Positions 23,018 to 35,311 of a stretch of DNA of 64,000 bases are shown in pieces. The DNA is from Ophiobolus disseminans (taxonomy: Eukaryota; Ascomycota; Dothideomycetes; Pleosporales; Phaeosphaeriaceae). Every line of letters begins with the position of its first letter. The first letter of the stretch is position 1. A program made the translations under genes and the position numbers. The notes under the pieces are model-generated. The model had not been told where the DNA came from and did not search any database. It was given only the letters and a program-made list of their open reading frames with translations. The DNA is taken from assembly GCA_010093685.1 (NCBI GenBank), contig MU006228.1:32057-96056 (forward strand), written 5' to 3'.

Positions 23018-23634
23018 GATGGCGCCAGCAGTGAAGACTCTAGTAGCTACTGAGCACTAGGTGAAATGTGAGGCGCAACATTGGTGTTGCAAAGCAGGAC
23101 CAATGTATCAATCTGCTTATGTGGGGTGTCATCCCGCCAAGGCTCAGCGATTAGAGGGGCGGAATCAAAAGTTGTTCAGCGTCGGCCCCCATTGTCTAAG
23201 CCAATGGGTGGATGAATCAGTCACTCTCAGAGTTCGACGCGGCGACTTGCTCCAGGATTCACTAAACGGATGGTCGTTCACTCTCCAACTAGTTCCTTGA
23301 ACCATAGCGCAAGAGACATGGTTTTCGTAGTGTTACAACAAAGGATGTACACTAGCAATCACGTGAGCAAGAACGATGGCGAGGTTTGAGTCGTGGAGAA
23401 GATGTCAGGAACGTGAAGCTGGAAGTGCTCGGCTTGCTTCCTTGGTTGTTCCGCCGCGCGACTGCCGAAAAGCAGGGTCCAAGCTAGTCTACCAAAACCC
23501 AACACCACCCGCACGCACCTCACGAGCATCCTCAATGTCCTCCCAAACTTCATAACACCCTTCCGAGCGCACTCGGGTCCATTTCCTCATTTTCAAACCC
23601 GCAGCGAGGCCATTGAGCATCTAACCCCGCTGCA
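23018..23634. other. Intergenic; probable upstream regions
   Basis: About 0.6 kb between the divergent HET pseudogene and the 23635 gene. Small open frames here start without ATG and show no recognisable protein. Nothing else was seen. Confidence 0.4.
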
Positions 23635-24456
23635 ATGAACACAATCAGCCCCCCGCCGCAAATACGACGCCTATCGGCCGGAAAGCGCGTCCTAGGCGTC
23701 TTCGCCGGCATCGCAGGCGGTCTCGGCGCAAATGTGCTCCTCGGCTATAGCGTCATGTCCTTCTACACGCGCAACACAAAGTTCGTGCCATACGACGCAT
23801 CCCACGCCGATCACACCACCACCGTCTTCAAGCAGCACAACCCGAGGTCCAACCCGCCCGTATGCATCGACCACGCGATCAAGCAAATACCCTACGCCAA
23901 GCTGCCGGAAAAGTACAAGCTGAGAGAGGACAAGGTGGACCAGGCACAGCTGGCGACAGACTTTTGCCGAGGCGTGTGGGGAGGACCAGCGTTTAAGGTG
24001 CAAAGGAAATATCTAGAGAGGAAGTATCGAGCGCTGCCGGGCAGGGAAGATCATCTTTGGGACGTGAAGGAGTTGGAGAAGAGTGGGTACGAGGTTGGGA
24101 CCAAGATAGTAGACCACTTTGAAGTTTTGGAGCACACAGATGAGAAGGTGGGCTCTTCCCTGCGCAGCACGTGTACTTCGTGGATTCGTTGCTGACATAC
24201 GCCATCTCAGGTTATCGTAAGATGCGGCGACTCGCCTCTCAATGCCGATCACCGACCTTCCGACGGCCTGTTCTCGATGGAAGTCAGCACGGACGACGCA
24301 AGACAAATGGCGACGTTCAGTCTTAAATCAATCTTCGTGAACACCACCCCGGAGGGCAAGGATTCGCAAGCGCTACCGTGGAACTTCCAGCTTGCGCATA
24401 GATGGTACACCAAGCTGTGGATGGAAAGTGCCACGAGGAAGCTGCTGAAAGCGTGA
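23635..24456 (+). CDS. Hypothetical protein with one N-terminal membrane segment
   Basis: Exons 23635-24147 and 24211-24456, 63-nt intron (GTGGGC...TCTCAG), 252 aa. A single hydrophobic segment near residues 20-45 (VLGVFAGIAGGLGANVLLGY) follows a short basic start, suggesting a signal anchor or mitochondrial inner-membrane anchor. The remaining part is soluble and contains CRGVWGGPAFKVQRKYLERKYR, with later VRCGDSP and EGKDSQALPWNFQLAHRWYTKLW. The second exon continues the fold without a stop. I do not recognise a named family. The gene looks intact and well conserved in composition. Confidence 0.65.
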
Positions 24457-25003
24457 AAGCAGCATGGCTCTACTTCATACACATGCGTCACAACAAAATT
24501 GACGCGGTTAGATATCAAGCGCCAAGTGTTCACATATCTTCCTCCTCTTCCGCGAAAGTCCTTCACTATCCATTTTCGAGATCAAGTAACGCCAATCTCG
24601 CGTGTGCATGGTAGCGCCGCGTTATCCATGCCGTGTTACATGCGGTTATCGCTGTCAGATCCCTGCTCTAGTCAGCTCCAATGGCCTTCACGCCCGGTCC
24701 ACGACGGTCACATGTTGTGTTCGGGTGGAACGACAACGCACCTCGAAAACCTCCGGCACATTGGCTGCAACCATCACCACCCACTTCACTCCTACGTAAA
24801 GCTTTTGTGACAACAGTGACAGACATGCAATGCAGTGCACCTTCCTTACCCCGGACCACGCTTTGACCCACCGCTCCTTCCCACCCAGGAGATCTTCTCC
24901 GCCATACCGGAGAATCCCGCCACCCTAGCTTCCCAGGCATAATATGCGTCGCCCTCACCATCTTGCGAACGACCTCACCTATTTGCAGCTCTTCTCAGTC
25001 ACC
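24457..25003. other. Intergenic, 0.5 kb
   Basis: No gene seen. It should carry the 3' end of the upstream gene and the promoter of the carboxylesterase. An ATG at 24944, in frame with the esterase, would add about 20 residues in front of the signal peptide and is less likely. Confidence 0.4.
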
Positions 25004-26984
25004 ATGCTTCTCACGTCCATCCTCCTGCTAACGCTTATGAGGTTCGCCTCCGTGGTGGGCCTCCCTGAGCTTCACCCCCATCTAGGAGGTCCCATGACAA
25101 CCAAAACGAAAGCTATGCTAGTAGCAGCATTGGCGAAGCTCGACGACGGAACTTACGAAGGTATTTTCAATGCTTCGACGGGTCTGAACGTGTTCAAAGG
25201 GTGAGTTACCATCGTGACTCTTACTGAATCAGATCTAATTATCATCCTAGCATCCGCTTCGCAGCTCCACCTACTGACTCACTCCGCTGGCAAGCTCCTC
25301 AGAAGCCAAAACAGAGTACCAGCCCTAACATCACCGCCACCGCATTCGGCTCCGTATGTCCGCACAGTTTCCGAGCAGGTCAATCCAGCAGAGCACTGCC
25401 CTCAGACATGAGCGAGGACTGCTTATTTCTGAATGTTTATGCACCTCACAATGGATCCGGGCTGCCTGTTCTGGTGCACATTCACGGCGGAGGATATGGA
25501 GTTGGTGATGGGAGACAAGATCTGACCAATCTAATCACTGCCAACGGCAACACGTTCATCGCTGTCAGCATTCAGTACCGTGTAAGTACTGCTCGAGATG
25601 ATTCGATCATCACTCAACTTACGTATTGCAGCTGGGTGCATTCGGCTTCCTGGCTGGCGATGAGGTGTTCAGGCACGGTGTTGTCAATGCAGCGCTACTT
25701 GATCAGCAATTCGCGTTACAATGGGTTCAAGACAACATCGACGAATTTGGTGGGGATCCGAGGAAAGTGACGATCTTTGGCATATCTGCTGGAGGTAAGC
25801 TACTTCATCCAAGCTATTCCACTAATACTACAATTCTGACATTCCCTAGGGGGCTCAGTCATGCTTCACGATATGGCTTATGGTGGCACGCAAGGCACGT
25901 CTCTTTTCAACAACGTAAGTTCCAGCCCTCGTACCCTTTTCGGAAGCAGACTAATGTGGTGGCACAGTCAATCTCATTCTCGCCATACCTCCCACAACAG
26001 TATAACTACAACGACTGGATTCCGACTCAAGGCTACTATGCCTTCGCCGCGCACGCTGGTTGCGCAGCAACATGGGCATACGGAAACACCTCCGAGACCA
26101 TCTTCCAGTGCCTGGTCTCGAAGGATACCGACACCCTTCAAGCAGCATCAAATGCAATTTCCAGCTCCGGTCTCTATGGGACTTGGGCTTTCCTCCCCGT
26201 CACTGATGGCGATCTCGTCCCATCGAGACCCAGTTACGCTTTGTTCAACGGCAAGCTCAATGGCGTAAATCAGCTTACTAGCAATGTTGCAGAGGAATCA
26301 TTCGTTTTCGTTCCGCAAAACATCGAGTCAGAGGAATGTTTGCGGACCTGGATACGACGCGTCTTTCCACTCTTCGATGATCAAGATGTGTCCGCTTTAC
26401 TGCTACAATATCCTCACCAAGACTCATCTGGAAAGCGTGCCCGACACGCAACTTCCGGTACTTCGAGCCCGTCAGCCCTTGGTACAAGCGCCACAGCATC
26501 TGGGTACCAGCAACTTGCCAACCTTGTCTATGCCGAATCGACCTTTGTCTGTCCAAGCTACTGGCTCGCTCAGGCATACAACACTGAGGGCAAACGGGGA
26601 TTCAAAAAGCAGTTTTCGGTTCCCATTGCCCTCCACGGATACGATGGCGTCGCCCTATTCGGCAACACTCGACTCTCCATTCATGGGGACGAGCTTGTCA
26701 GTGCGCTGCAGTCGGCTATCGGTCGATACGTCAGGACAGGAGACCCTGGCTGGCTCCCATACACGTCACCGGAGTATCCCATGTTCAATGTGAATCAGAC
26801 GGGTGGTCGCGAAGTACCGGTCGAGTCGACACTCGATCCCAGTCTCAATACGCTGGGTGCGTCGTGGTCTATCGGACCGGACTTGCATGTCGACTTCTCG
26901 ATCGTGAATGGTTACACATGGGAAGGTGGCAGAGGTGCGCGGTGCGAATTCTGGAAGCAGATCGCCGCGAAGGTGCCCATGTGA
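25004..26984 (+). CDS. Secreted type B carboxylesterase
   Basis: Alpha/beta hydrolase of the cholinesterase/carboxylesterase family; hydrolyses carboxylic esters outside the cell. Exons 25004-25200, 25251-25581, 25632-25794, 25850-25914 and 25968-26984 give 590 aa, typical for the family. Start at 25004 gives a clear signal peptide (MLLTSILLLTLMRFASVVG). Visible marks: EDCLFLNVYAP; oxyanion-hole HGGGYG near residue 144; nucleophile elbow GISAGG (Ser near 228); a late LHGYDGVALFGN stretch probably contributing the catalytic His. Four introns of 50-55 nt, all GT...AG, restore family sequence. A Ser/Thr/Gly-rich insert (ATSGTSSPSALGTSATASG) lies before the last third. The natural substrate cannot be told. 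Confidence 0.88.
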
Positions 26985-27661
26985 GGCAGCTATCACACGA
27001 CGATGACGATTTGTAGATGGAGGAAACTGGTTGCAGTTCAGAGGGTGATGACTTCACAGAGAGTACCTAGGTACCTGTTCACCACATGAGACGAGATAGC
27101 GTGCAGACATACACAATAGTACGATACACTAACTGAATGATGATATACCAGGATGTGCTCATTCAACTCGACGGGATTTAGCCTTGATGTATTGCATGTT
27201 CACATGTGCAAAACTTAATGTTGAAGTAGGCTTGCAACAACGCATGATCGCCCAGGCGCTTGTCGACATCGATGCGCTTCATTATTTCGTGTTGAAACTT
27301 CCTTAACACATCTCATAAGTACCTTTGAGCTCTCCACATTATCTCGTAAATTCTCTATGCTGCCTGGATCATATCCTTCAGATTGCTGGAGTCATGAAAT
27401 GAAGTCAGATCTAGTGTCGGCTAATATGAAATGACGTAGTGGATTCAGGGTCCACCACCCCTGCGGGTAGATCGTCTCCACCACGCTTATTTCCCCAGAT
27501 GCAGCCATGCAAGCCTCCTTTTTCTTCGAACTTTTAGGTTCAAAAGCAGCGCGCGTGTGCTGAGATCTCCACCTTATTCCTAACTCGACCTCTTCTTCTC
27601 TTGATGAGCTAGCCGCGTTAGTAGCCCGTCGAATCTTGTTTCATCCTCTTACAACTACATT
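26985..27661. other. Intergenic, 0.7 kb
   Basis: No coding frame of note. It contains a short palindrome TACCTAGGTA near 27068, a common motif in this DNA, and the presumed promoter of the 27662 gene. Confidence 0.4.
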
Positions 27662-30600
27662 ATGCCCGTCAACACGATATCTGTCAGCGCTGCAGTGACG
27701 CCTACAGTCATCCAAACCTACCTCTCGCACTACCTCAATCGCAGACCACTCGCGCAGAAACCGACGGCGCATATATCCTACCACGAGGGTCTCGAGCTCA
27801 TCCGTCGTTTCCTCCACTACGCGTCCTTCCACACCGTCGACGAGCTCCAAGCCTTCACTTCGCAATGGGTCCCTGTACCGCATTGGGTGCACTCGAAAGT
27901 GGTCGAGATATCCGATGCGCGACTCACACAATCCGCTGAGCTTATCAGCGCACAGCTGGGCCCCAGGGGTGTCGAAGCGGTCGGCGGGAAGAACTGGTGG
28001 CAGTGGAGAAGAGACGATGCGACGCTGAAGGCCGAATGGATAGAGATGCGCAAAGACTATGACGCGCGGAAACAACTGGCTATCACAAAGGGCGACCGCA
28101 TCATGCTGTATGTGCATGGTGGCGCGTACTTCTTCGGTAGCGTGGACGAGCACCGCTATCAGATGCAGCGGCATGCGCGGAAGCTCAAGGCTAGGGTCAT
28201 AGCGCCGAAATACAGGCTCGCGCCGCAGTTTCCGTTCCCATGCGGTCTCCAGGACTGTGAGTGATTGACGGGAGAGTATTGGAGGTGATGCTGACAGTGG
28301 CAGGCTTGGCTGTCTATCTACACCTGCTCGAGGAGAAGCACGATCCCAACACCATCATATTGGCTGGAGACTCTGCGGGCGGTGGCATGGTGCTGAGTAT
28401 GCTCGTCACTCTGCGTGACCAGGGCGTGCCGTTGCCTGCGGGTGCCATCTTGATCAGTCCTTGGGTGGATCTCACGCACAGCTTTCCAAGTCTTGGTGGA
28501 GATGGCAAGATGGACTACATCCCGGCGCATGGCTTCGTCCACAAGCCGAGTATGAGTTGGCGTGAGTAACCAATCGACTTGTCTGCTGAATCTACTGATG
28601 ATGTCTAGCGCCTCCGAATGCTGATGACCTACTCGAGTTCGAACGCACGCGCGGCTCACATGAGAAGGGCAAGACGTCGCCACGAGTGTCGACATCCAAA
28701 GATAAGAAAGAAGAGCGTGCAGCCCAGAAGGAGGCTAAGAAGGAACGTGTGCGGGGGTACTCGGTTCGCTCTTCAGACAAGCCTGATCTATCAGATATCA
28801 TAGACGGAACAGGCCACGGATCTGACATGTGGATATCACCCGATGGCAAGTACAGCATTGGACCCAAAAGCATGCTGTCGGTGCAGTTGGACAACGACCA
28901 GCGAATTGAGATTAAGGACCAGATTCAGATGTATGCGCCAAATCATCTTCTGACGCATCCGCTTGTATCGCCAGCACTACAGCCATCTCTCGGTGGACTG
29001 CCACCACTGTTGATCCAGACTGGTGGTGGAGAGCTTTTGCGAGACGAGCAAATCTATATTGCCCACAAGGCTGCTCAACCCCTAGCATACGTGCCTCCTG
29101 CATCGAACAATCAGACTGCCGAAGACATACAGGCACGAGCATCCCAGTATAAACCGACCAACGTCAATCTCCAAGTATGGGACGACATGTGCCACGTAGG
29201 TCCGACCCTCAGTTTCACCCGCCCGGCAAAGCACATGTACCGAAGCATTGCGCAGTTCGGCGCCTGGACCCTGGCTCGAGCGCAGAAGAAGTCCATTGAC
29301 ATTGTCGATGATGACGACATTTCCGTCATTAGCAGTGACTCTAGCAGCTCGTCCGAGTCCGAGAAGCAGGGCTCGGATTCATCGCTTGACAAGACGAAAC
29401 CAGCGAAGGCCAGGAGAACTCAGGGTGGTACCAGAGGCACTGCGGAACAAGAGAAGGCGGTTGCAACAGTGGGCAGAGCAGGCGATCCACTTCCATCGTT
29501 CGAGAACCACATGATCCGCCAACGGGTTGACAGGCATGGACGTATATACCCGCTCGCTACGAAGGAAGAACTTGCAGCGTTGAATTTGCCCACTGCTGAT
29601 GTTGGTGTGCCCAAGACAGGACCAGTCAGCAAATGGATGAAGGCGCAGAGCCAGTGGAACAGCAAATTTGCAAAGCAGAAGATTAAGATTCAGAAGCGGC
29701 GATTGAAAGAAATGGAGAAAGGTTTTGAAGGCTTCGAAGGCGAGATACCACCGCCTACAGCGCTTGCGGGAAGAAGGGTCAAGGGCATGAAGGCTGAAAA
29801 GGCGAAGAAGAGGAGTTGGGGAATGTCGATGTGGGCTGGCTGGGGCAGCAAGCATGACTCCGTAACAGTAAGTCAACGACGCTTTGCCGTTCGCGGTCAG
29901 ATGCTAACGTCCTTACTAGATTGACCGCGAAGAAAAAGCCGACCAAACCCCCGACGAACCCGACACATCAGCAGCAACCCAACCACCCACCGATGGCACA
30001 ACAGACACAAACCCAATCACCGCCCCCAAACGCAGCCGCACGGCAAACCTCACCGCATCTGCAACGTCCCGCCTACGTTCTCGTTCCCGCCGCTCCGCCG
30101 TAACCGACAAAGGCCAAGCCTCCGCCTCCCTCGAGAACATCGCCCTCCCAACTACCGTTCCCATGCAACTCGCCCCTGAGCGTAAAGCCTCGCCGCTCCC
30201 ATCACCCACTAGCGAACTCACCAGCCCCTGCTTCACGTCTCCCGGCATAGTAGTCTCCGCGAATCCCCAATCTCCAGACACGCTGATACCCGCGACCGAC
30301 GGCTCGAGTACGCGGCCCACGAAGGGCGGCATCGCGTATCCGTTTAGTTTGAAAGTCGACGGCGCGGATGGGGGTGCGAATGCGAGTATGGTTACGTTGC
30401 AGAGTTTAGGGATTAGGACGCCTGATGCTGTCGACGCTTCGCAGATGGAGAAGGGACTCGAGGCGTTGCCGCCAGCTGTGGAGGCGGATGCAGAGGCAAG
30501 TCAAAGGCCGGGCGTGGAGAGGTTTTATATTGCGAAGCCGGGTGTGGGGGCGGGCGCGGGGCTGTTTAGTAGTGGTGTGTTACCCGTGGATGGGGTGGAG

Positions 30601-30681
30601 AGGGTTGAGAGGCCGGGGGTGGAGAGGTTTGAGACTGCGAAGGAGGATTTAGGGGTGGCTGGTAAGAGTGGGAGGGCGTAG
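27662..30681 (+). CDS. HSL-type alpha/beta hydrolase with long disordered C-terminus
   Basis: Exons 27662-28256, 28304-28561, 28609-29867 and 29920-30681 (introns 47, 47 and 52 nt) give 957 aa. The first 450 residues are a hormone-sensitive-lipase-type hydrolase: HGGAYFFG near 151 (oxyanion hole), GDSAGG near 220 (nucleophile Ser), LISPWVDLTHS, and DDMCHV with the likely catalytic His. A lysine-rich insert (KDKKEERAAQKEAKKERVRG) splits the domain near 340. The remaining 500 residues are low-complexity: an acidic/Ser tract (DDDDISVISSDSSSSSES), a basic region, and a tail with two RPGVERF copies. Soluble and probably cytosolic or lipid-droplet-bound. Ester hydrolysis is inferred from motifs. 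Confidence 0.85.
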
Positions 30682-31673
30682 AGCGGGGACGGAAGATCTG
30701 GGGATGGTGTGGTGGGTGTGAAGGGTAGAAGTGGGTAATGTAGAGAGATGAGAGGAGTGGGGAATACGATGCCCCTGTTGATCCAGCATGTTTCCCGTGC
30801 TTTTGGTCGTCGATGATGGAAAGTTGTTTGGCATGCGAAGCAGATCTTAGGTTCTATGGCGCACATTTGGTAGAGTTGGTGGCGGTGTGGATATGCGTGA
30901 ACGCCTCTCAGACATCCACACGCACATGCTGCTTGTCTCGGCGCCTAAGAAGATTTCCGTGTTTAATGTCTATGTCAGAGTCTGACAGGTTACGATCCCG
31001 CTCTCCGGGAATACAGCTAAGATAGCATTAAGGATATGAAATATATAACGTCTTCAGCTATTGTGCCTTTGCTTTAACAACCCAGGTTAGGGAGTGGAGT
31101 CTTCGGGCATGTATGCGTCTATTGAATTCTAGGCAAAAGAAAGAGAGAAGGTCTAGCATGTATATTAATATCATTTTCTTGGTCTACACTCCTTTGAGGT
31201 GTTTTGTTGTATTTAGCACATGCATGCTCTAAGCCTTGTTCAGCCTTGAGTGGAATTTGAGGTACGCGAACTGTTATATTTCTAGGATTTAAATCTAGGA
31301 TTGCGCGGTCTACAAGTTCACTAATAGCGCTTTTATAGTATGTTAGTAGGTAAGGCTTGAGCTTGAAAGTGCTGGCGAGTTTGGGTTTGGCGAAGATGCG
31401 TTATCTCGTAAACGAGCGGGGCTAGTTCGCCGTTTCGAGCTTAGCGCTTATTCTCTGGCAGGCGCGTCTGAGCTGACTTGGGCTGACTTCTCCGTCAACA
31501 ACTGTCTGCTCTCAACAACCATCTGTTCTCGCGTCGGTAACACATCACAGAGTGGTATTCCCACGCTTTCGTCCTATGTAGCTGGAGATGTGATATCGTG
31601 AACAATCACTGCCTACTACCGCGACCGTATCGACTTCCAAGGTTCAGCCTGGTCGGCTTTCTGATGGCCTGGC
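30682..31673. other. AT-rich gene-free stretch
   Basis: About 1 kb without a gene. The part from 31020 to 31340 is notably AT-rich (ATATATAACG, ATGTATATTAATATC and the like) and may be an old RIP-mutated remnant, but no family could be read from it. The final 200 bases should be the HET gene promoter. Confidence 0.4.
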
Positions 31674-33837
31674 ATGTCAGCCTCTGTGAGCAATTTGAAA
31701 TTGCAAAAAGATGATGGTGATGACGAGGATAAAAATGTGAATGCAATTCAAAAGGGGGATGATGCGGCTGAGCTTGAGCGGAAGCAGGCCCGTGTTGGGC
31801 TGTGCGATGTATGCTCAAGCATACCTTGGGAAGAACTTACCGTTCCGGATCCGAGCGTACTTTACAATCTGCCACGCATTAACAGAAAGGTGCGTACGTT
31901 AAGTAAATCAGGATGTCGCATATGTCGGTTCTTTGCGGAAGTCATCACTCATCACAAAGGAGGGCCGAGAAGGAAAAGCCCACCGTACGAACTTCAGCTC
32001 CGCAGCAGTTTCCAGACTGGCGACCAAAATTTTGCAATCCTCTCCTTCACACAAGAGGAACAGCTAGTAGATGTACTTGGAGCGCCGCATTTCATACTGA
32101 CGCAAGAGAAGTTTAGGCAGGTACTGTCGCCGTCCGAGCGATTCACACTCGGGGGCATTCCTATCGAAATCATCCAGAAAATGATTGCGAACTGCAAGTC
32201 TGATCACGGCGTTGTGTGCACTCCACAGAGTTCAACCGTGTTGCGAAACCTCAACGTCATAGATCTCGAACAGCGGCGGGTCATCTCTGCTCCTTCTGGT
32301 TGCGAATATGTCGCTTTATCTTATGTTTGGGGCAATCAAGCATGTGAGGCACTTCAAAGTGGATCATTGTCAGCATTGACGGTGCTGCCCAAAACTGTAC
32401 ACGATAGTTGTGTCCTGGCCCAGAAGCTGGGGTACAAATATCTATGGGTGGACAGATATGTATGTAAGCAAGTCGCACTACTGTACTGTTAGAGACTAAC
32501 TTGCCAAGTGCATTGACCAAGAGAACGCTGAAAAGAAGTTGGATCAGATTTCGCAGATGGCCGATATATATGCAGCGGCACAACTAGTTTTCATCGCTAC
32601 AGGGGCTCACGATGCGAAATTTGCACTACCGATATCTGACCGAAGTTCCATACCCCTAGAGACAATAGGCCGCATTGAGATCCTACCATATAGTCCCCAA
32701 CTTACCTATTCTACCCTGGAAGCTCTTCCTGGAGCACTGTGGTCTTCTCGGGCATGGACTTTCCAAGAGTGCTATTTTGCGAAGCGACGTTTATTTTTTG
32801 CAAGCGGCAAGGTGGTATATAAGTGCAACGACTGTTCTGAGTTGTCCGGTGTCTCCGAGTGGTTCCCATCCAACGATACTGAACTTTCACAAATAAACGC
32901 GGCTAAACGTATCGTCCATGGTTACACTGGCCGTGAGCTGACATTTGAGTCTGATGCACTGGCGGCTGTTGTCGGTGCATTAAACACTCTTGAGACTGCG
33001 AAGACATGGTCTCACATCTGGGGTATTCCGCTAAGCCAGGGGCAAGCAGAATGGGGCTCAGATGCAAGTATCGCCCTGTTCTGGAGGCATCTGAGACCTT
33101 GCCACAAGCGTCAGGGCTTTCCTAGCTGGTCTCCAATAATAGGGACAGGCCTTGCGTCAAAGGTTAGTTGGATCACGCATTGCCATGCGAGTCTCAGTGG
33201 CATGCGCCTCTGTGATAGCATAGAAAACCCTACTTATGTTGCCTGGGGACAACCAATCGATCGCAACGACATCAGAAGTGTCCCACGATATCTGGAAATA
33301 ACAGCGAAAGTAGCAAGCTTGAGGTTCATTACTACAGACACAGTAAGATGGCCAGGGAAGGTCCTTGAAGCTGGACATGATTGGCGAAGCCCTACGGCAG
33401 AGTTTCTGGCTTTTCCGCTTGACGACGATATTGAGCTACTACTCACCCCCTTTTGGGATGACCCGATTACTCCAATCCCGAGAGAACGCTCGGTACGAGG
33501 CATTCTCTTTATGTCCGGGGTGAATGACGGCAACGTCTCACCGCTTGAACATCCGATCGTGATTTTGATCCAACGCCGAAACAAATCCTACGAGCGAGTC
33601 GGGATTATTCATCTCACAACGGGTTGGGTGCCCTACTCCAACGTATTGCAGAAAAGCGACTTGAAGTATCTGCAAAAGAGCACAGGAATGGTTTCGGGCG
33701 AATCTAGCGAGTGGACGGCACCCAAATATGCCATCCATCCTGTTGGCAGACCTCTTAACTTTAGAGCTGATTATCCTGTCTGGAAAATGTACGACTGGCA
33801 AAACTTCTTTTCAGAAGAAACTATTATTCTCGGATAG
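31674..33837 (+). CDS. HET-domain protein A
   Basis: Heterokaryon-incompatibility (HET) protein, 704 aa; exons 31674-32459 and 32509-33837, 49-nt intron GTATGT...CCAAG. An N-terminal Cys pair (CDVCSSIPWEEL) and a second CRIC (GCRICRFF) resemble the zinc-like leader of this HET subgroup. HET motifs in order: YVALSYVWGN near residue 212, YLWVDRYCID across the intron, AAQLVFIATG, and SRAWTFQECYF. The C-terminus (ETIILG) matches the 35312 gene. Domains of this family induce programmed cell death when activated by non-self partners. The gene is intact, unlike the HET gene at 20.5 kb. It is the paralogue of 35312-37525, with the same intron position and phase. Confidence 0.88.
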
Positions 33838-34173
33838 CCACCAGTGGAGTTAGGCTAGGTTACACAAAGTAGCCAGCTTAAACGCATGGGTACCTACCTA
33901 TCTAAGTAGTGTTATCTGATGGTCACATTTGTTTGATGATGTTCTTTGACCAAACCCGGTGTCAACTTTAGTCTGGAGATGCGGTACTTCGGGGATAACC
34001 GCGGGGCTGAATGTTAGTGTGTAACCTTGCGTCACTGCCCCTCTTTACTAGGTTGCCATCCTTAGGAAAGTTCGCAGCCGCCATGATATTTGACTTCTAA
34101 TCATCATATCTTGCGACTCCACAGTAGCCTTATACACACCACGAGACCAACCTCTATAACATCACCCAAAACC

Positions 34174-35107
34174 ATGACGTCGGTGTTCCGTCCGTCCGCT
34201 CGTGCGCTCATCACGGGCGGCGCATCAGGTATTGGATATGCAGTCGCGGAGCTATGTCTCAAACATTCGATGAAGGTCACAATTGTGGACTTCAACCAAG
34301 AGACGCTCGATCTGGCGCAGAAGAGCTTGAAAGGCGATGTAAAATGCTTGAAGACCGATGTGGGCGAGCGTGGAGAATGGAAGAATTTGAAAGACCAGGT
34401 CGGTGATGTCGATTTCTTGATGTTGAATGCTGGTGTTGGGGGGCAAGGGTCATGGGGAGATGAAGATTACTTCGACAAGGTGAGTAAAGCCTGGTTGCGT
34501 GGGGCCAGAATGGCAAAGCGTCTGATTCTACCAGATTCTTCACACCAACCTTAACGGAGTTATCAACGGTCTGAATACCTACGCTCCGTCATTTCTAACT
34601 CGTTCATCGGATCAAGCTGCCGCCATCATCATCACCGGAAGCAAGCAAGGCATCACCAACCCACCTGGAAACCCGGCCTATAACGCGAGCAAAGCAGCTG
34701 TCAAAGCTCTTGCCGAACATTTGAGCTTCGATCTGAAGGACACCAACGTTGGAGTACACCTTCTTGTTCCCGGATGGACGTTCACCGGCCTTGTGAGTAT
34801 CTACCCCGCCCACCTCCCTAATGCCAGATGTTGATCACGCGACCAGTCTGGAAACGTCCCTGGAACAGAAAAGCAAAAGCCTGCAGGCGCATGGTCTGGC
34901 TCACAAGTAGCTGATTACATGTTCAAGAAGATGGCGGATGGCAAGTTTTACATCATCTGTCCGGACAATGACGTCACCGAAGCGACTGACAAGAAGCGCA
35001 TGCTGTGGACCGTTGGCGACATCGTGAATGAGAGGCCACCGCTTACAAGATGGAGGCCCGAGTTCAAGGAGGAGGCAGAGGAGTGGATGGCGAAGCAGAA
35101 GGATTGA
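34174..35107 (+). CDS. Short-chain dehydrogenase/reductase
   Basis: Classical SDR of 274 aa; exons 34174-34479, 34535-34792 and 34847-35107. The NAD(P)-binding TGGASGIG is at about residue 14, the conserved NAG is in LMLNAGVGG, and the catalytic Ser (TGSK) and YNASK (Tyr near 151) are present, followed by a PGW turn. ATG 34174 follows an ACC context. A leader in the same frame upstream lacks an ATG. An Asp (VDFN) after the second beta strand suggests preference for NAD(H). It lies between two HET paralogues on the same strand; substrate unknown. Confidence 0.88.
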
Positions 35108-35311
35108 TGATGTTGATTGCTACCCAGCCAAGCCGGCCGGCTATATGCGAAGGAGCTCGTTTTATTTTGGTGGGGGGCCTAAAACATCAAACATACGAGC
35201 CCTTTAAGGTACATGCATAACCCCTCACGTCAGCCTTGGATCTCACCATGCGCCCTTATTTCTACTACAACTCGTGTACGTTAAGAACTCTTTCAACAAG
35301 CTTTAACTATC

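Noticed and set aside
24944..25003. Upstream ATG of the carboxylesterase
   Set aside because: It would bury the clear signal peptide behind 20 residues of unlike composition.
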